Assembly: GCA_018268595.1 (NCBI GenBank)
Contig: JAFDWH010000026.1
Coordinates: 1-64,000, forward strand
Direction of reading: 5' to 3'
DNA length: 64,000 nucleotides
Source of the DNA: Actinomycetota bacterium
GTDB taxonomy: Bacteria; Actinomycetota; Thermoleophilia; Solirubrobacterales; Solirubrobacteraceae
Position numbers and translations under genes: made by a program. A model generated the notes under the pieces. It saw nothing but the letters and a program-made list of their open reading frames with translations. It was not told where the DNA came from and made no database searches. This document shows positions 26,260 through 33,808 of the stretch, in pieces. How positions within the stretch are numbered: the stretch's first letter is position 1; every line of letters begins with the position of its first letter.

Positions 26260-27297
26260 GCCGCGCTGCGCGAGCGCGCGGCGCAGAGCCGCCGCGAGCG
26301 CGTCGCGGTCCTTCGCCACGTCGGCGATCCCGAAGCGCGCGTAGGCGCGGTTGTTGGCGCGGATGTGGCCGCGGCCCCAGCCGTACGAGATCACCGGGCA
26401 GCCGACCGCCCACGCCTCCAGCACGGTCAGGCCGGCGGTCGAGTGGATCAGTGCGTCGGCGCCCGCGAACAGCGCCGGCACCTCGGTCGTGAAGCCGAGC
26501 AGCGTCACGCGCCCGACGCGCCCGAAGCGCACCGCCAGCGTGCGCCGCAGCCGCTCGTTGCGCCCGCACATCACGACGACGTGGACGCCGTCGAGCGCGA
26601 GCGCCGTCGCGACCGCGCCCTCGACGTCGCCGACGCCCCAGCCGCCGCCCGAGACGACGACGACCTTCCCCTCCGCGGGCAGCCCCAGCAGCGCGCGCCC
26701 CTCGGCGCGCGACGGCGGCGTCGCGAAGCGCGGGTCGTTCATCCCGCGCGCGGGGACGATGCGCGTGCGCGGGCCGGCGATCGCGCGCACCTCCTCCGCC
26801 GACTCGGGGTGCGTGATCAGGTGCAGGTCGACGCCCGGGTGCGACCAGTAGCGCAGCGCGGCGAGGTCGGTGATCGCCGAGACGACCGGCACGCCGAGCT
26901 GTCCGCGCAGGCGCATGCGGCCGAGCACCTCGGTCGTGCCGGGGTAGGTCGAGACGACGACGTCGGGCCGGTGCTCGGCGACGAGCCGCAGCATCGCGCG
27001 CGCGCCGAGCGCCTCGCCCAGGCGGCCGATGACCCGCCGCACCGGCGGGACGTGCGTGATGAGCGCGTACTCGACGTCGAAGGCGACGTTGCCGAGGTGC
27101 GTGTCGAACGCAGAGCCGCCCAGCACGATGCGCTCGACGAGCGGGCCCGCTGCGCGCAGCCCGTCCTCGATCGCGGTCACCGCGTCCGGGCGGCGCGCGA
27201 GCAGGTCGGCGACGAGGAAGCGCGCGGGCAGGTCGTGCCCCTCGCCGATGGAGGCGCTCACGACGAGCACGCGCGGAGCGGTCGGGCGGACGGTCAT
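26167..27297 (-). CDS. MGDG synthase/MurG-type glycosyltransferase
   Basis: The 376-residue GT-B enzyme has an N-terminal SASIGEGHDLPARFLVADLL (MGDG-synthase family start), STYPGTTEVLGRMRL, and the nucleotide-binding C-terminal half VVVSGGGWGVGDVEG, HSTAGLTVLEAWAVGCPVIS. Relatives transfer a sugar onto diacylglycerol or a lipid-linked acceptor. It is divergent from a PlsC acyltransferase, which suggests glycolipid synthesis (inference). ATG 27297 was chosen because the conserved domain begins within ten residues. Confidence 0.87.
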   Translation of the reverse strand: MTVRPTAPRVLVVSASIGEGHDLPARFLVADLLARRPDAVTAIEDGLRAAGPLVERIVLGGSAFDTHLGNVAFDVEYALITHVPPVRRVIGRLGEALGARAMLRLVAEHRPDVVVSTYPGTTEVLGRMRLRGQLGVPVVSAITDLAALRYWSHPGVDLHLITHPESAEEVRAIAGPRTRIVPARGMNDPRFATPPSRAEGRALLGLPAEGKVVVVSGGGWGVGDVEGAVATALALDGVHVVVMCGRNERLRRTLAVRFGRVGRVTLLGFTTEVPALFAGADALIHSTAGLTVLEAWAVGCPVISYGWGRGHIRANNRAYARFGIADVAKDRDALAAALRRALAQRGSPVAAFAQLPVAADVVLDLLAAGHHVGDGG

Positions 27298-27357
27298 CGC
27301 GCCGCTTTCTACCGGACCGGCGCAGAATCCGCGCACGCGGGTAATCTCTCCCGCGCG

Positions 27358-28152
27358 ATGGCCGACGAGCAGCTCGCTTCGATGAAGGCGCAGGTCTACA
27401 AGGATCCGCGGCCGGCCGAGTACTTCGACAGGTTCCACAAGCGCGTGCGCGAGCACGAGCCGAACTGGGTCTACGAGCTCGTGCGCGTCGTCACTGTGCT
27501 GTACGGCCTGATCTTCTTCCGCATGCGCTGCATCGGCTCGGACAACGTGCCGGCGCGCGGCAGAGTGATCCTCGCGCCGAACCACTTCTCGTTCATGGAC
27601 CACTTCTTCACCGGCGCCTTCACGCGCCGGCGCGTGAACTTCATGGCGAAGTCGCAGCTGTTCTCCAAGCCGATGCAGTGGATCTACTCGCCGGGCGGCG
27701 TCTTCCCCGTGCGGCGCGGCCACTACGACGAGGACGCGTTCGTCACCGCCAACGCCGTCCTCGGCCGCGGCGGCGCGATCGTCATGTACTGCGAGGGCGG
27801 CCGCTCGCGCAGCGGCAACGTCGGCGACAAGGCGCGGCCCGGGATCGGCCGGCTCGCGCTCGAGTCCGGCGCGCCGGTCGTGCCGATCGCGATCTACGGC
27901 TCGCAGCGGGTGCGCAACTGGAAGAAGCTGCAGTTCCCGAAGGTGCTGGTGCAGTACGGCGAGCCGCTGCAGTTCCCGCAGGTCGCGAGACCGACGCGCG
28001 AGCAGCAGCAGGGCGCGGCCGACGAGATCCTCGGCGCGATCAAGGCGCTCTACGCCGACCTCGAGCAGCACGGCGAGAAGCAGGTCCGTCGCCGCGTGCG
28101 CGCCGCCCGTCGCGCGGGCGGCGCCGCCAGCCCTGCGGGCGCGCAGTCCTGA
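27358..28152 (+). CDS. 1-acyl-sn-glycerol-3-phosphate acyltransferase (PlsC family)
   Basis: Acylates lysophosphatidate to phosphatidate, or a similar lysolipid. The 264 residues include H-x4-D in APNHFSFMDHFFTGAF (about residue 77), FPVRRGHYDEDAF, EGGRSRSG (block III, with Gly where Thr is usual) and VVPIAIYGSQ. One N-terminal hydrophobic segment supports membrane association; the C-terminus is basic. TAATCT lies 10 nt before ATG 27358. It is divergent from the MGDG-type glycosyltransferase. Confidence 0.92.
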   Translation: MADEQLASMKAQVYKDPRPAEYFDRFHKRVREHEPNWVYELVRVVTVLYGLIFFRMRCIGSDNVPARGRVILAPNHFSFMDHFFTGAFTRRRVNFMAKSQLFSKPMQWIYSPGGVFPVRRGHYDEDAFVTANAVLGRGGAIVMYCEGGRSRSGNVGDKARPGIGRLALESGAPVVPIAIYGSQRVRNWKKLQFPKVLVQYGEPLQFPQVARPTREQQQGAADEILGAIKALYADLEQHGEKQVRRRVRAARRAGGAASPAGAQS

Positions 28153-28202
28153 GCGCCCGACCGGCGCCGTCCCGCGCGGGCGCGCCCTAAGCTGACGCGC
28201 CG

Positions 28203-28760
28203 ATGGACGCGACCGCGCTGCTCCGCCCGCACCTGCTCGACGGCACGCTCGTAGCGCTCGGCGGCGGCGGGTCGCACGACGCGCTCGCGGCGCCGTTGAC
28301 GGCGCTCGGCGCGCGCACCGCGGCGCTGCCGGCGACGCCCGACGAGGACGCGATGGCGGCCGCCGTCGATCCCGCGACGGACGTGCTGGTGCACGACCTG
28401 CGCCCGGCGTTCGCGGCGGCGCAGGGCGACGACGCGCTGCGCGCCGCGCTCGACCTCGCGTGGGTGACCGTGCGCGCCGTCGCCAACGCGGCGTTGCTGC
28501 CGGGCGGCGGCAAGCTCGCGTTGATCGCCCCGCCGCCGGGCGGGACCGCCGCCGCCGGCGTGCGCGCCGCGGCCGAGAACCTCGCGCGCACGCTCTCGAT
28601 CGAGTGGGCGCGGCACGGCGTCACGCCCGTCGCGATCACGCCGGGGTCCGACACCGACGACGCGCAGCTCGCCGCGCTCGCCGCGTTCCTCGCCTCGCCC
28701 GCGGGCGACTACTGGTCCGGCTGCCGCCTCGCGCTCGGCGAGGTCGCGCTCACAGCGTGA
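28203..28760 (+). CDS. SDR-like protein lacking the catalytic Tyr/Lys
   Basis: The 185-residue protein resembles the short-chain dehydrogenase fold: an opening LVALGGGGSHDALAAPL where SDRs have TGxxxGIG, LAWVTVRAVANAALLPGGGK, then ENLARTLSIEWARHGVTPVAITPG, which is very SDR-like. The Tyr-x3-Lys expected just before that helix is replaced by Ala/Gly/Val residues and the dinucleotide loop is altered. It is probably a non-enzymatic paralogue (inference). TAAGCT lies 9 nt before the ATG. It ends convergent with the SIS gene (11 bp overlap). Confidence 0.75.
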   Translation: MDATALLRPHLLDGTLVALGGGGSHDALAAPLTALGARTAALPATPDEDAMAAAVDPATDVLVHDLRPAFAAAQGDDALRAALDLAWVTVRAVANAALLPGGGKLALIAPPPGGTAAAGVRAAAENLARTLSIEWARHGVTPVAITPGSDTDDAQLAALAAFLASPAGDYWSGCRLALGEVALTA

Positions 28761-29700
28761 GCCGCTCCCAGATCGCTCTGCGTCCCGGGACCTCGTAGCC
28801 GAACGCGTCGGGGTCGCTGCCGAGCGCCTCGGCCGCCTCGAGCGCGATCCGCTGCACGGCGACCGTCAGCGGGAAGATCGACAGCTGCTCGCCCAGCTCG
28901 CGCGCCGCGATCCGGTGGACGCGCGCGCCGCCCGCCTCGACCACCGCGGCGACCTCCTCCAACCGCTCGCTGCCGGGTCCGCCGCCGTCGAGGCAGACGA
29001 GCGCGTCGCGCGCGTCGAGCGCGACCGCCGGGCCGTGCAGGAACTGCTCGACCATCAGGCCCTCGGACGCGAGCCGCGCCGTCTCGCGCACCTTCAGCGC
29101 GCCCTCCTCCGCCGTCCACGCATTGGTGCCGGCGCCCGCGTACTCGAGCAGGCGCTCCGGCACCGCCACGCCGCGGCTCGGCCGCGCCAGCTCGGCGGCG
29201 ACCGCGTCCGGCACCGCGTCCAGCTCGCCCAGCCGCGCGCCGAGCGCGCCGGCGAGCTGCGCCAGCCGCAGCAGCGCGGCGAGGTGCGAGGCCGTGTAGG
29301 CGGAGGAGCGCTCGCGCTCGACCGTCTCGAGGTCGACGCCCGGCCGCCCGATCCCTCCGATCGCGAGCGTCGGCACGCCGGCCGCGCGCGCCGCCTCGCG
29401 CAGCTCGGCGCTGTAGCGCTTGATGCCGGTGTGGCTGAGCAGCACGAGCGCGTCCCCCTCGTCCGGCCGCACGCCGCCGACTGCCGCGTCCATCGGCTGG
29501 ATCGCCCACGCCTCGACGCCGGCCGCCCGCAGCATCCACGCGCCGTGGTTGGCGGCGTGCCAGCTCGTGCCCGTGCCGGCGAGCAGCACGCGCCGCCCGG
29601 CCAGCCGCTCGGCTGCGCGCTCGGCCGCGCCGCCGTCGGCGAGCAGCCGCCGCAGCTCGTCCGGCTGGCGCGCCATCGTGGCGCGCATCGCGCTCGTCAC
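28750..29700 (-). CDS. SIS-domain sugar-phosphate isomerase/deaminase-like protein
   Basis: The 316 residues carry two SIS (sugar isomerase) folds like the C-terminal half of GlmS or FrlB/AgaS: LLAGTGTSWHAANHGAWMLR, VLLSHTGIKRYSAELREA, then LEYAGAGTNAWTAEEGALKVRE and EQFLHGPAVALD. It probably acts on an amino-sugar phosphate; the exact reaction is unknown. GTG 29700 overlaps the CDF stop by 4 bp (GTGA), so it is translated with the metal transporter, an unusual pairing. Confidence 0.88.
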   Translation of the reverse strand: MTSAMRATMARQPDELRRLLADGGAAERAAERLAGRRVLLAGTGTSWHAANHGAWMLRAAGVEAWAIQPMDAAVGGVRPDEGDALVLLSHTGIKRYSAELREAARAAGVPTLAIGGIGRPGVDLETVERERSSAYTASHLAALLRLAQLAGALGARLGELDAVPDAVAAELARPSRGVAVPERLLEYAGAGTNAWTAEEGALKVRETARLASEGLMVEQFLHGPAVALDARDALVCLDGGGPGSERLEEVAAVVEAGGARVHRIAARELGEQLSIFPLTVAVQRIALEAAEALGSDPDAFGYEVPGRRAIWERLTL

Positions 29701-30638
29701 CGCTGCGCGACCTCGATCTGCAGCGGCCGCTGCGGCGCCGCCTCGTGGTCGACCTGCAGCGTCGTGTGCCGCAGCCCGTAGCGCTCGGTCAGCGTCTGCT
29801 GCAACGTCCGGCGCAGCTCGTGGCAGTCGCGCCCCGCGCCGACCACGACGTGCGCGGACAGCGCCGGGAAGCCGGACGTCACCTCCCACACGTGCAGGTC
29901 GTGCACCTCGACGACGCCCGCCTGCGCGGCGAGCGTGTGCCCGATCTCCTGCGGGTCGAGCCCCTCCGGCGCCGCCTCCAGGAAGATGCGCCCCGAGGCG
30001 AGCGCGAGCCGCGTGCCGGCGTACAGCATCGAGGCCGCGACGAGCAGCGACGCGAGCGCGTCCGCGCGCGCGAAGCCGGTCAGCAGCACGATCGCGCCGG
30101 CGATCGCGGTCGCCACGAACGCGAACAGGTCGGTGAGGATGTGCTGGAAGCTGCCCTCGACGTTGAGGCTGTCGCGGCTCGCGCCGGCCAGCACGAACGT
30201 CGCCGCGAGGTTCACGGCGATGCCGACGAGCGCGACGACCACGACGACCGCGCCGTGCACGTCCGGCGGCGCGACGAGCCGGTGGATCGCCTCGTAGACG
30301 ATCCACAGCCCGAGCAGCACGAGCGTGATGCCGTTCGCCTGCGCGCTGAGGATCTCGACGCGCCCGAAGCCGTACGTCATCGCCCCGCGCGGCGGCCGCC
30401 TGGCGATCCGCAGCGCGACGAGCGCCAGCGCGAGCGCGGCCGCGTCGGTCAGCATGTGCGCCGCGTCCGACAGCAGCGCGAGCGAGTGGGCGAGGACCCC
30501 GGCCACCAGCTCGGCGGCCATGAACGCGAGGATCAGCGCGAGCGCGATCTTGAGCGCGCGCGCGTCGGTGACGGCGCGGGCGTGCGCGTGCCCGTGGTGG
30601 CCATGATGGCCGTGCGCGTGATCGTGCACGTGTGTCAT
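29697..30638 (-). CDS. Cation diffusion facilitator metal exporter (CzcD/ZitB type)
   Basis: Exports Zn2+ or similar ions in exchange for protons. The 313 residues begin with a very His-rich tail (HVHDHAHGHHGHHGHAHA). Six membrane helices follow, with metal-site motifs HSLALLSDAAHMLTDA (helix 2) and FQHILTDLFAF (helix 5), and the cytoplasmic domain VHDLHVWEVTSGFPALSAHV. TACGAT (30647-30652) is 8 nt before ATG 30638, so the mRNA is probably leaderless. It is divergent from pyrophosphatase across only 36 bp. Confidence 0.94.
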   Translation of the reverse strand: MTHVHDHAHGHHGHHGHAHARAVTDARALKIALALILAFMAAELVAGVLAHSLALLSDAAHMLTDAAALALALVALRIARRPPRGAMTYGFGRVEILSAQANGITLVLLGLWIVYEAIHRLVAPPDVHGAVVVVVALVGIAVNLAATFVLAGASRDSLNVEGSFQHILTDLFAFVATAIAGAIVLLTGFARADALASLLVAASMLYAGTRLALASGRIFLEAAPEGLDPQEIGHTLAAQAGVVEVHDLHVWEVTSGFPALSAHVVVGAGRDCHELRRTLQQTLTERYGLRHTTLQVDHEAAPQRPLQIEVAQR

Positions 30639-30667
30639 ATGCCGCAATCGTACGCGTGTCGTATGGT
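30628..30667. promoter_or_regulatory. Compact divergent promoter between CDF exporter and pyrophosphatase
   Basis: Minus-strand -10 TACGAT (30647-30652) serves the CDF gene. Plus-strand -10 TATGGT (30662-30667) serves pyrophosphatase, 7 nt from ATG 30675. A direct repeat ACGyGTGTCrTATG occurs at 30628-30641 and 30652-30665, 24 bp apart, overlapping the start of the CDF gene and the pyrophosphatase -10 box; a metal-responsive regulator is one possible reader (inference). Confidence 0.5.
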
Positions 30668-30674
30668 CCCGGAC

Positions 30675-31199
30675 ATGAGCGATCGTCACCTGCACTGCCT
30701 CGTCGAGATCCCCAAGGGCTCGCGCAACAAGTACGAGTGGGACGAGCAGCTGCAGGCGATCAAGTTCGATCGCTTCCTGTTCTCCTCCGTCGTCTATCCG
30801 ACCGACTACGGCTTCATCCCGCAGACGCTGGGGGAGGACGGCGACCCGCTCGACGCGATGGTCACCGTCTCCGAGCCGACGTTCCCCGGCTGCGTGATCC
30901 CGGTCAAGCCGATCGCGCTGTTCAAGATGCGCGACGACAAGGGCGTCGACGACAAGGTGCTGTGCGTCCCGCTCGAGGATCCGAACTGGAACTCGATCGA
31001 CGAGCTGGACGACCTGCCGCTGCCGCTGCGCGACGAGATCTCGCACTTCTTCTCGATCTACAAGACCCCGGAGGGGAAGGTCGTGAAGGTCGACGGCTGG
31101 TTCTCGCGCGAGGACGCGATCGCCGTGATCGACGAGTCGCACGCGCGCTGGCGCGAGCGCCAGCAGACGATCGACGGCCGCGCGCTCGAGCAGGGATGA
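30675..31199 (+). CDS. ppa: Soluble inorganic pyrophosphatase, family I
   Basis: Hydrolyses PPi to phosphate, pulling biosynthetic reactions forward. The 174 residues carry EIPKGSRNKYEWD, YPTDYGFIPQT and the signature DGDPLDAMV, all with metal-binding Asp/Glu. ATG 30675 lies 7 nt after TATGGT with no Shine-Dalgarno; the in-frame ATG 30663 falls inside that box, so 30675 is preferred. The stop overlaps the next gene (ATGA). Confidence 0.96.
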   Translation: MSDRHLHCLVEIPKGSRNKYEWDEQLQAIKFDRFLFSSVVYPTDYGFIPQTLGEDGDPLDAMVTVSEPTFPGCVIPVKPIALFKMRDDKGVDDKVLCVPLEDPNWNSIDELDDLPLPLRDEISHFFSIYKTPEGKVVKVDGWFSREDAIAVIDESHARWRERQQTIDGRALEQG

Positions 31200-32320
31200 G
31201 CGCGGGGGAGCCCGGCACGCCCGTCGCGCCGATGGCTCCGCCGCTTGCCGCGCTGCGGGCCGAGTTCCCCGTCCTCGAGCGCCTCGCGTATCTGAACGCC
31301 GGCACGAACGGTCCGCTGCCGCGCGCCGCCGCGGCCGCGGCGGTCGAGCAGCTCGAACGAGAGCTGTCCGGCGGCCGCGCAGGCGGGCCGCACTTCGCGC
31401 GCCGCGTCGAGCTGGCCGAGACGCTGCGGGCGGGGTACGCCGCATGCGTCGGCAGCGCCCCTGCCGACCTGGCGCTCACGACCTCCACGACGGAGGGGAT
31501 CGCGCGCGTGCTGCTGGCGCTCGACCTGCGGCGCGGGGAGGAGATCGTCACGAGCGACGAGGAGCACCCGGGCGTGCTCGGCCCGCTCGTCGCGCAGCGG
31601 GCGCGCGGGGTGGAGGTGCGCGTCGCGCCGTGGGCGGAGGTGGCGGACGCGGTCGGCCCGCGCACGCGGCTCGTCGTCTGCTCGCACGTGAGCTGGCGCA
31701 GCGGGCGCCTGGCGCCGCTTGGAGCGCTGCGCGCGCTCGACGTGCCGCTGCTGCTCGACGGCGCCCAGGGCGCCGGCGCGGTGGCGGTCGAGGTGGCGGA
31801 GCTGGGCGCGGACGCGTACGCGGCGGCCGGCCAGAAGTGGCTGTGCGGGCCGGAGGGCACGGGCTTGCTGTACGTCTCGCCGGCGCTGCGCGAGCGGATG
31901 CGCCCGCCGGCGCCCGGCTACGTGAACCTCGCCGCGCCGGGCGCCGGGCTCGACGCGGCCCCGTGGGAGGACGCGCGCGCCTACGACACGCCGGCGCTGC
32001 CGGCCGCCTCGCTCGCGCAGGCCGCCGCGGCGCTGGCGGTGCTGGGCGCGGCGGGGTGGGAGGCGGTGCGGGCGCACGCGGCGGGGCTGGCGGCGAGCGC
32101 CGCCGACGCGCTCGCCGCCGCCGGGCGCGACGTGCTGGCGCGCGACCGCACGACGCTCGTCACGTGGCGCGAGCCGGACGCGGAGACTGCCGTCGAGCGG
32201 CTCGCCGAGGCCGGCGTGGTCGTCCGCTCGCTGCCCGGCGAGGAGCTGCTGCGCGCCTCGTTCGGCGGCTGGAACAGCGCGAACGACCTCGAGCGCCTGC
32301 TCGCCGCCCTGTCGCGCTGA
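31196..32320 (+). CDS. Class V aminotransferase (cysteine desulfurase-like)
   Basis: A 374-residue PLP enzyme: LAYLNAGTNGPLPRAAA at the N-terminus, TTSTTEGIARVLLALDL, LLLDGAQGAGAVAV (PLP-ring Asp) and the PLP Lys in AAGQKWLCGPEGTGLLYV (about residue 222). The family includes isopenicillin-epimerase-like and cysteine desulfurase enzymes; no clear loop with an active Cys is visible, so I leave the reaction open. It is translationally coupled to pyrophosphatase. Confidence 0.88.
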   Translation: MSAGEPGTPVAPMAPPLAALRAEFPVLERLAYLNAGTNGPLPRAAAAAAVEQLERELSGGRAGGPHFARRVELAETLRAGYAACVGSAPADLALTTSTTEGIARVLLALDLRRGEEIVTSDEEHPGVLGPLVAQRARGVEVRVAPWAEVADAVGPRTRLVVCSHVSWRSGRLAPLGALRALDVPLLLDGAQGAGAVAVEVAELGADAYAAAGQKWLCGPEGTGLLYVSPALRERMRPPAPGYVNLAAPGAGLDAAPWEDARAYDTPALPAASLAQAAAALAVLGAAGWEAVRAHAAGLAASAADALAAAGRDVLARDRTTLVTWREPDAETAVERLAEAGVVVRSLPGEELLRASFGGWNSANDLERLLAALSR

Positions 32321-32380
32321 GCTGGCATTCGCCGGCTTCCCACGGTTGTCCCTGCCGACCGCCGGGGCTCTGGGGTGGGT

Positions 32381-32436
32381 GTAACAAAACACGCGCGCTC
32401 AGTAACAATTCAGCGCAGATCGTAAATTATCTGCGC
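32381..32436. promoter_or_regulatory. AT-enriched regulatory region with inverted and direct repeats
   Basis: The strip upstream of the XRE gene is much less GC-rich than its surroundings. GTAACAA occurs at 32381-32387 and 32402-32408, exactly 21 bp apart. GCGCAGAT (32413-32420) and its complement ATCTGCGC (32429-32436) form an inverted repeat around an AT-rich 8-bp centre. These look like protein-binding sites, perhaps for the XRE protein itself (inference). Confidence 0.5.
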
Positions 32437-32503
32437 AGCTCTCCCCAATTTCACGCGTGATCATCCGAGCCCCCACCTAGCCTCCTCCCTCGTCAACGAA
32501 AGC

Positions 32504-32535
32504 GGCCGGGGCGCTGCTAGCACAGCGCCCCGGCC
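32504..32535 (+). promoter_or_regulatory. 13-bp perfect hairpin just upstream of the XRE ribosome site
   Basis: GGCCGGGGCGCTG (32504-32516) pairs perfectly with CAGCGCCCCGGCC (32523-32535) across the six-base loop CTAGCA. AGGAGG (32542-32547) follows six bases later. There is no T-run, so it does not look like a terminator of the upstream gene; a role in mRNA stability or ribosome access is possible. Confidence 0.5.
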
Positions 32536-32558
32536 TCACACAGGAGGCAACAGCTCCC

Positions 32559-32843
32559 ATGCCACGCCAGCCTACTTCGTCTCGCGTCCACTCCGCGCAC
32601 GCGGCCACCTTCGGCGCGGCAGTGCGTGAGCTGCGCGCCTGCCGCGAGCTCTCGCAGGAGGAGCTCGGCTTCCGCGCCAAGCTGCACCGCAACTACGTCG
32701 GCGCGCTCGAGCGCGGCGAGATCAACCCGACCTTCAGAACGCTCCGCACGCTCGCCGACGGGCTCGACGTCGAGCTGTCGTCGCTGATCCGCCTCTACGA
32801 GGAGCGGGCGGAGGAGCGGTGGCGCATGACGCCGGCGGCATGA
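32559..32843 (+). CDS. XRE-family transcriptional regulator
   Basis: A 94-residue HTH protein: a polar N-terminal tail, an XRE domain at about 18-80 (RELRACRELSQEELGFRAKL, then HRNYVGALERGEINPTFRTL), and a short acidic/basic tail. AGGAGG stands 11 nt upstream of ATG 32559. It is preceded by an unusual 240-bp regulatory region with repeats and a strong hairpin, so its own expression is probably tightly controlled. Target genes are unknown; the neighbours are an aminotransferase and an acyl-CoA region. Confidence 0.9.
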   Translation: MPRQPTSSRVHSAHAATFGAAVRELRACRELSQEELGFRAKLHRNYVGALERGEINPTFRTLRTLADGLDVELSSLIRLYEERAEERWRMTPAA

Positions 32844-32908
32844 GACGGCCGGCGGCAGCCGCGGCGTGCGCCCGCAGGCGCGCGCCGCGGCGCGGGAGCA
32901 GCGTCCGC

Positions 32909-33736
32909 TCAGGTCGTCATGCCGGTGAACTGACCGCCGGTGATGTTCAGCGTCTGGCCGTGCACGTAGTTCGACCACGGCGAGCAGAGGAAGAAGACGC
33001 CGCCGGCGGCCTCCTCCGGCGTCCCCGGACGGCCGAGCGGGATCAGCATCGCGGCCATGCCGCGCAGCTGGTCCGGAATGCCGAGCTGCACTCTCTCGCC
33101 GGCGATCTCGGCCACGTTCGAGTCGTCCTTCGAAGCCGTCAGGCGCGTCTCGATGTAGCCGAACGCGACCGCGTTGACGTTCACCTTGAACTGGCCCCAC
33201 TCCTTCGCGAGCGTCTTCGTGAGGCCGACGACGCCGGCCTTGCCCGAGGAGTAGTTCGCCTGGCCGGCGTTCCCCATCGTGCCCGAGATCGAGGACACGT
33301 TGACGATCTTGCGGAAGACCTCGCGCCCCTCCTCGCGCTCCTTCTTGGCCGGCTCGCGCAGGTGCGGCGCCGCCGCGCGGATCACTCTGAACGGCACGAT
33401 CAGGTGGATGTCCAGCATCTTCTGGAACCACTCGTCGCTCATCTTGTGGATCGGCGCGTCGAGCGTGTAGCCGGCGTTGTTGACGATGATGTCGATTTTG
33501 CCCCAGGCGTCGATCGCCGTCTGGACCAGTCGCTCCGGGGCGTCGCCCTGCGTGAGGTCGCCCGCGAAGACGGTCGTCTCGCCCTGGATCTCGGAGGCGG
33601 TCTGCTGCGCGACGTCGCCGTCGAGGTCGTTGATCACGACCTTCGCGCCCTGCGCGGCGAGCAGCTCGGCCGTCGCCCGGCCGATGCCGCGCGCGCTGCC
33701 GGTGACGATCGCGACCTTGTCGTCGAGGACTCCCAT
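32909..33736 (-). CDS. Short-chain dehydrogenase/reductase (FabG or 3-hydroxyacyl-CoA dehydrogenase type)
   Basis: NAD(P)-dependent oxidoreductase of 275 residues: VTGSARGIGRATAELL, NNAG (IIVNNAGYTLDA), catalytic Ser in VSSISGTMG, and Y-x3-K as YSSGK. An insertion around REPAKKEREEGREVF lengthens the middle. Its place next to two acyl-CoA dehydrogenases suggests the 3-hydroxyacyl-CoA step of a degradation pathway (inference). CAAGGAGAC precedes ATG 33736. Confidence 0.92.
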   Translation of the reverse strand: MGVLDDKVAIVTGSARGIGRATAELLAAQGAKVVINDLDGDVAQQTASEIQGETTVFAGDLTQGDAPERLVQTAIDAWGKIDIIVNNAGYTLDAPIHKMSDEWFQKMLDIHLIVPFRVIRAAAPHLREPAKKEREEGREVFRKIVNVSSISGTMGNAGQANYSSGKAGVVGLTKTLAKEWGQFKVNVNAVAFGYIETRLTASKDDSNVAEIAGERVQLGIPDQLRGMAAMLIPLGRPGTPEEAAGGVFFLCSPWSNYVHGQTLNITGGQFTGMTT

Positions 33737-33808
33737 GCACGTCTCCTTGTGAACGCTTGCGAGGTGTGGTGGCGGGACTCTACGAAGTCAGATGAACGGC
33801 GGCGTCGG

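Noticed and set aside
32504-32535. Hairpin as rho-independent terminator of the class V aminotransferase gene
   Set aside because: No T-run follows, it is about 180 bp after the stop, and it lies in the leader of the XRE gene.
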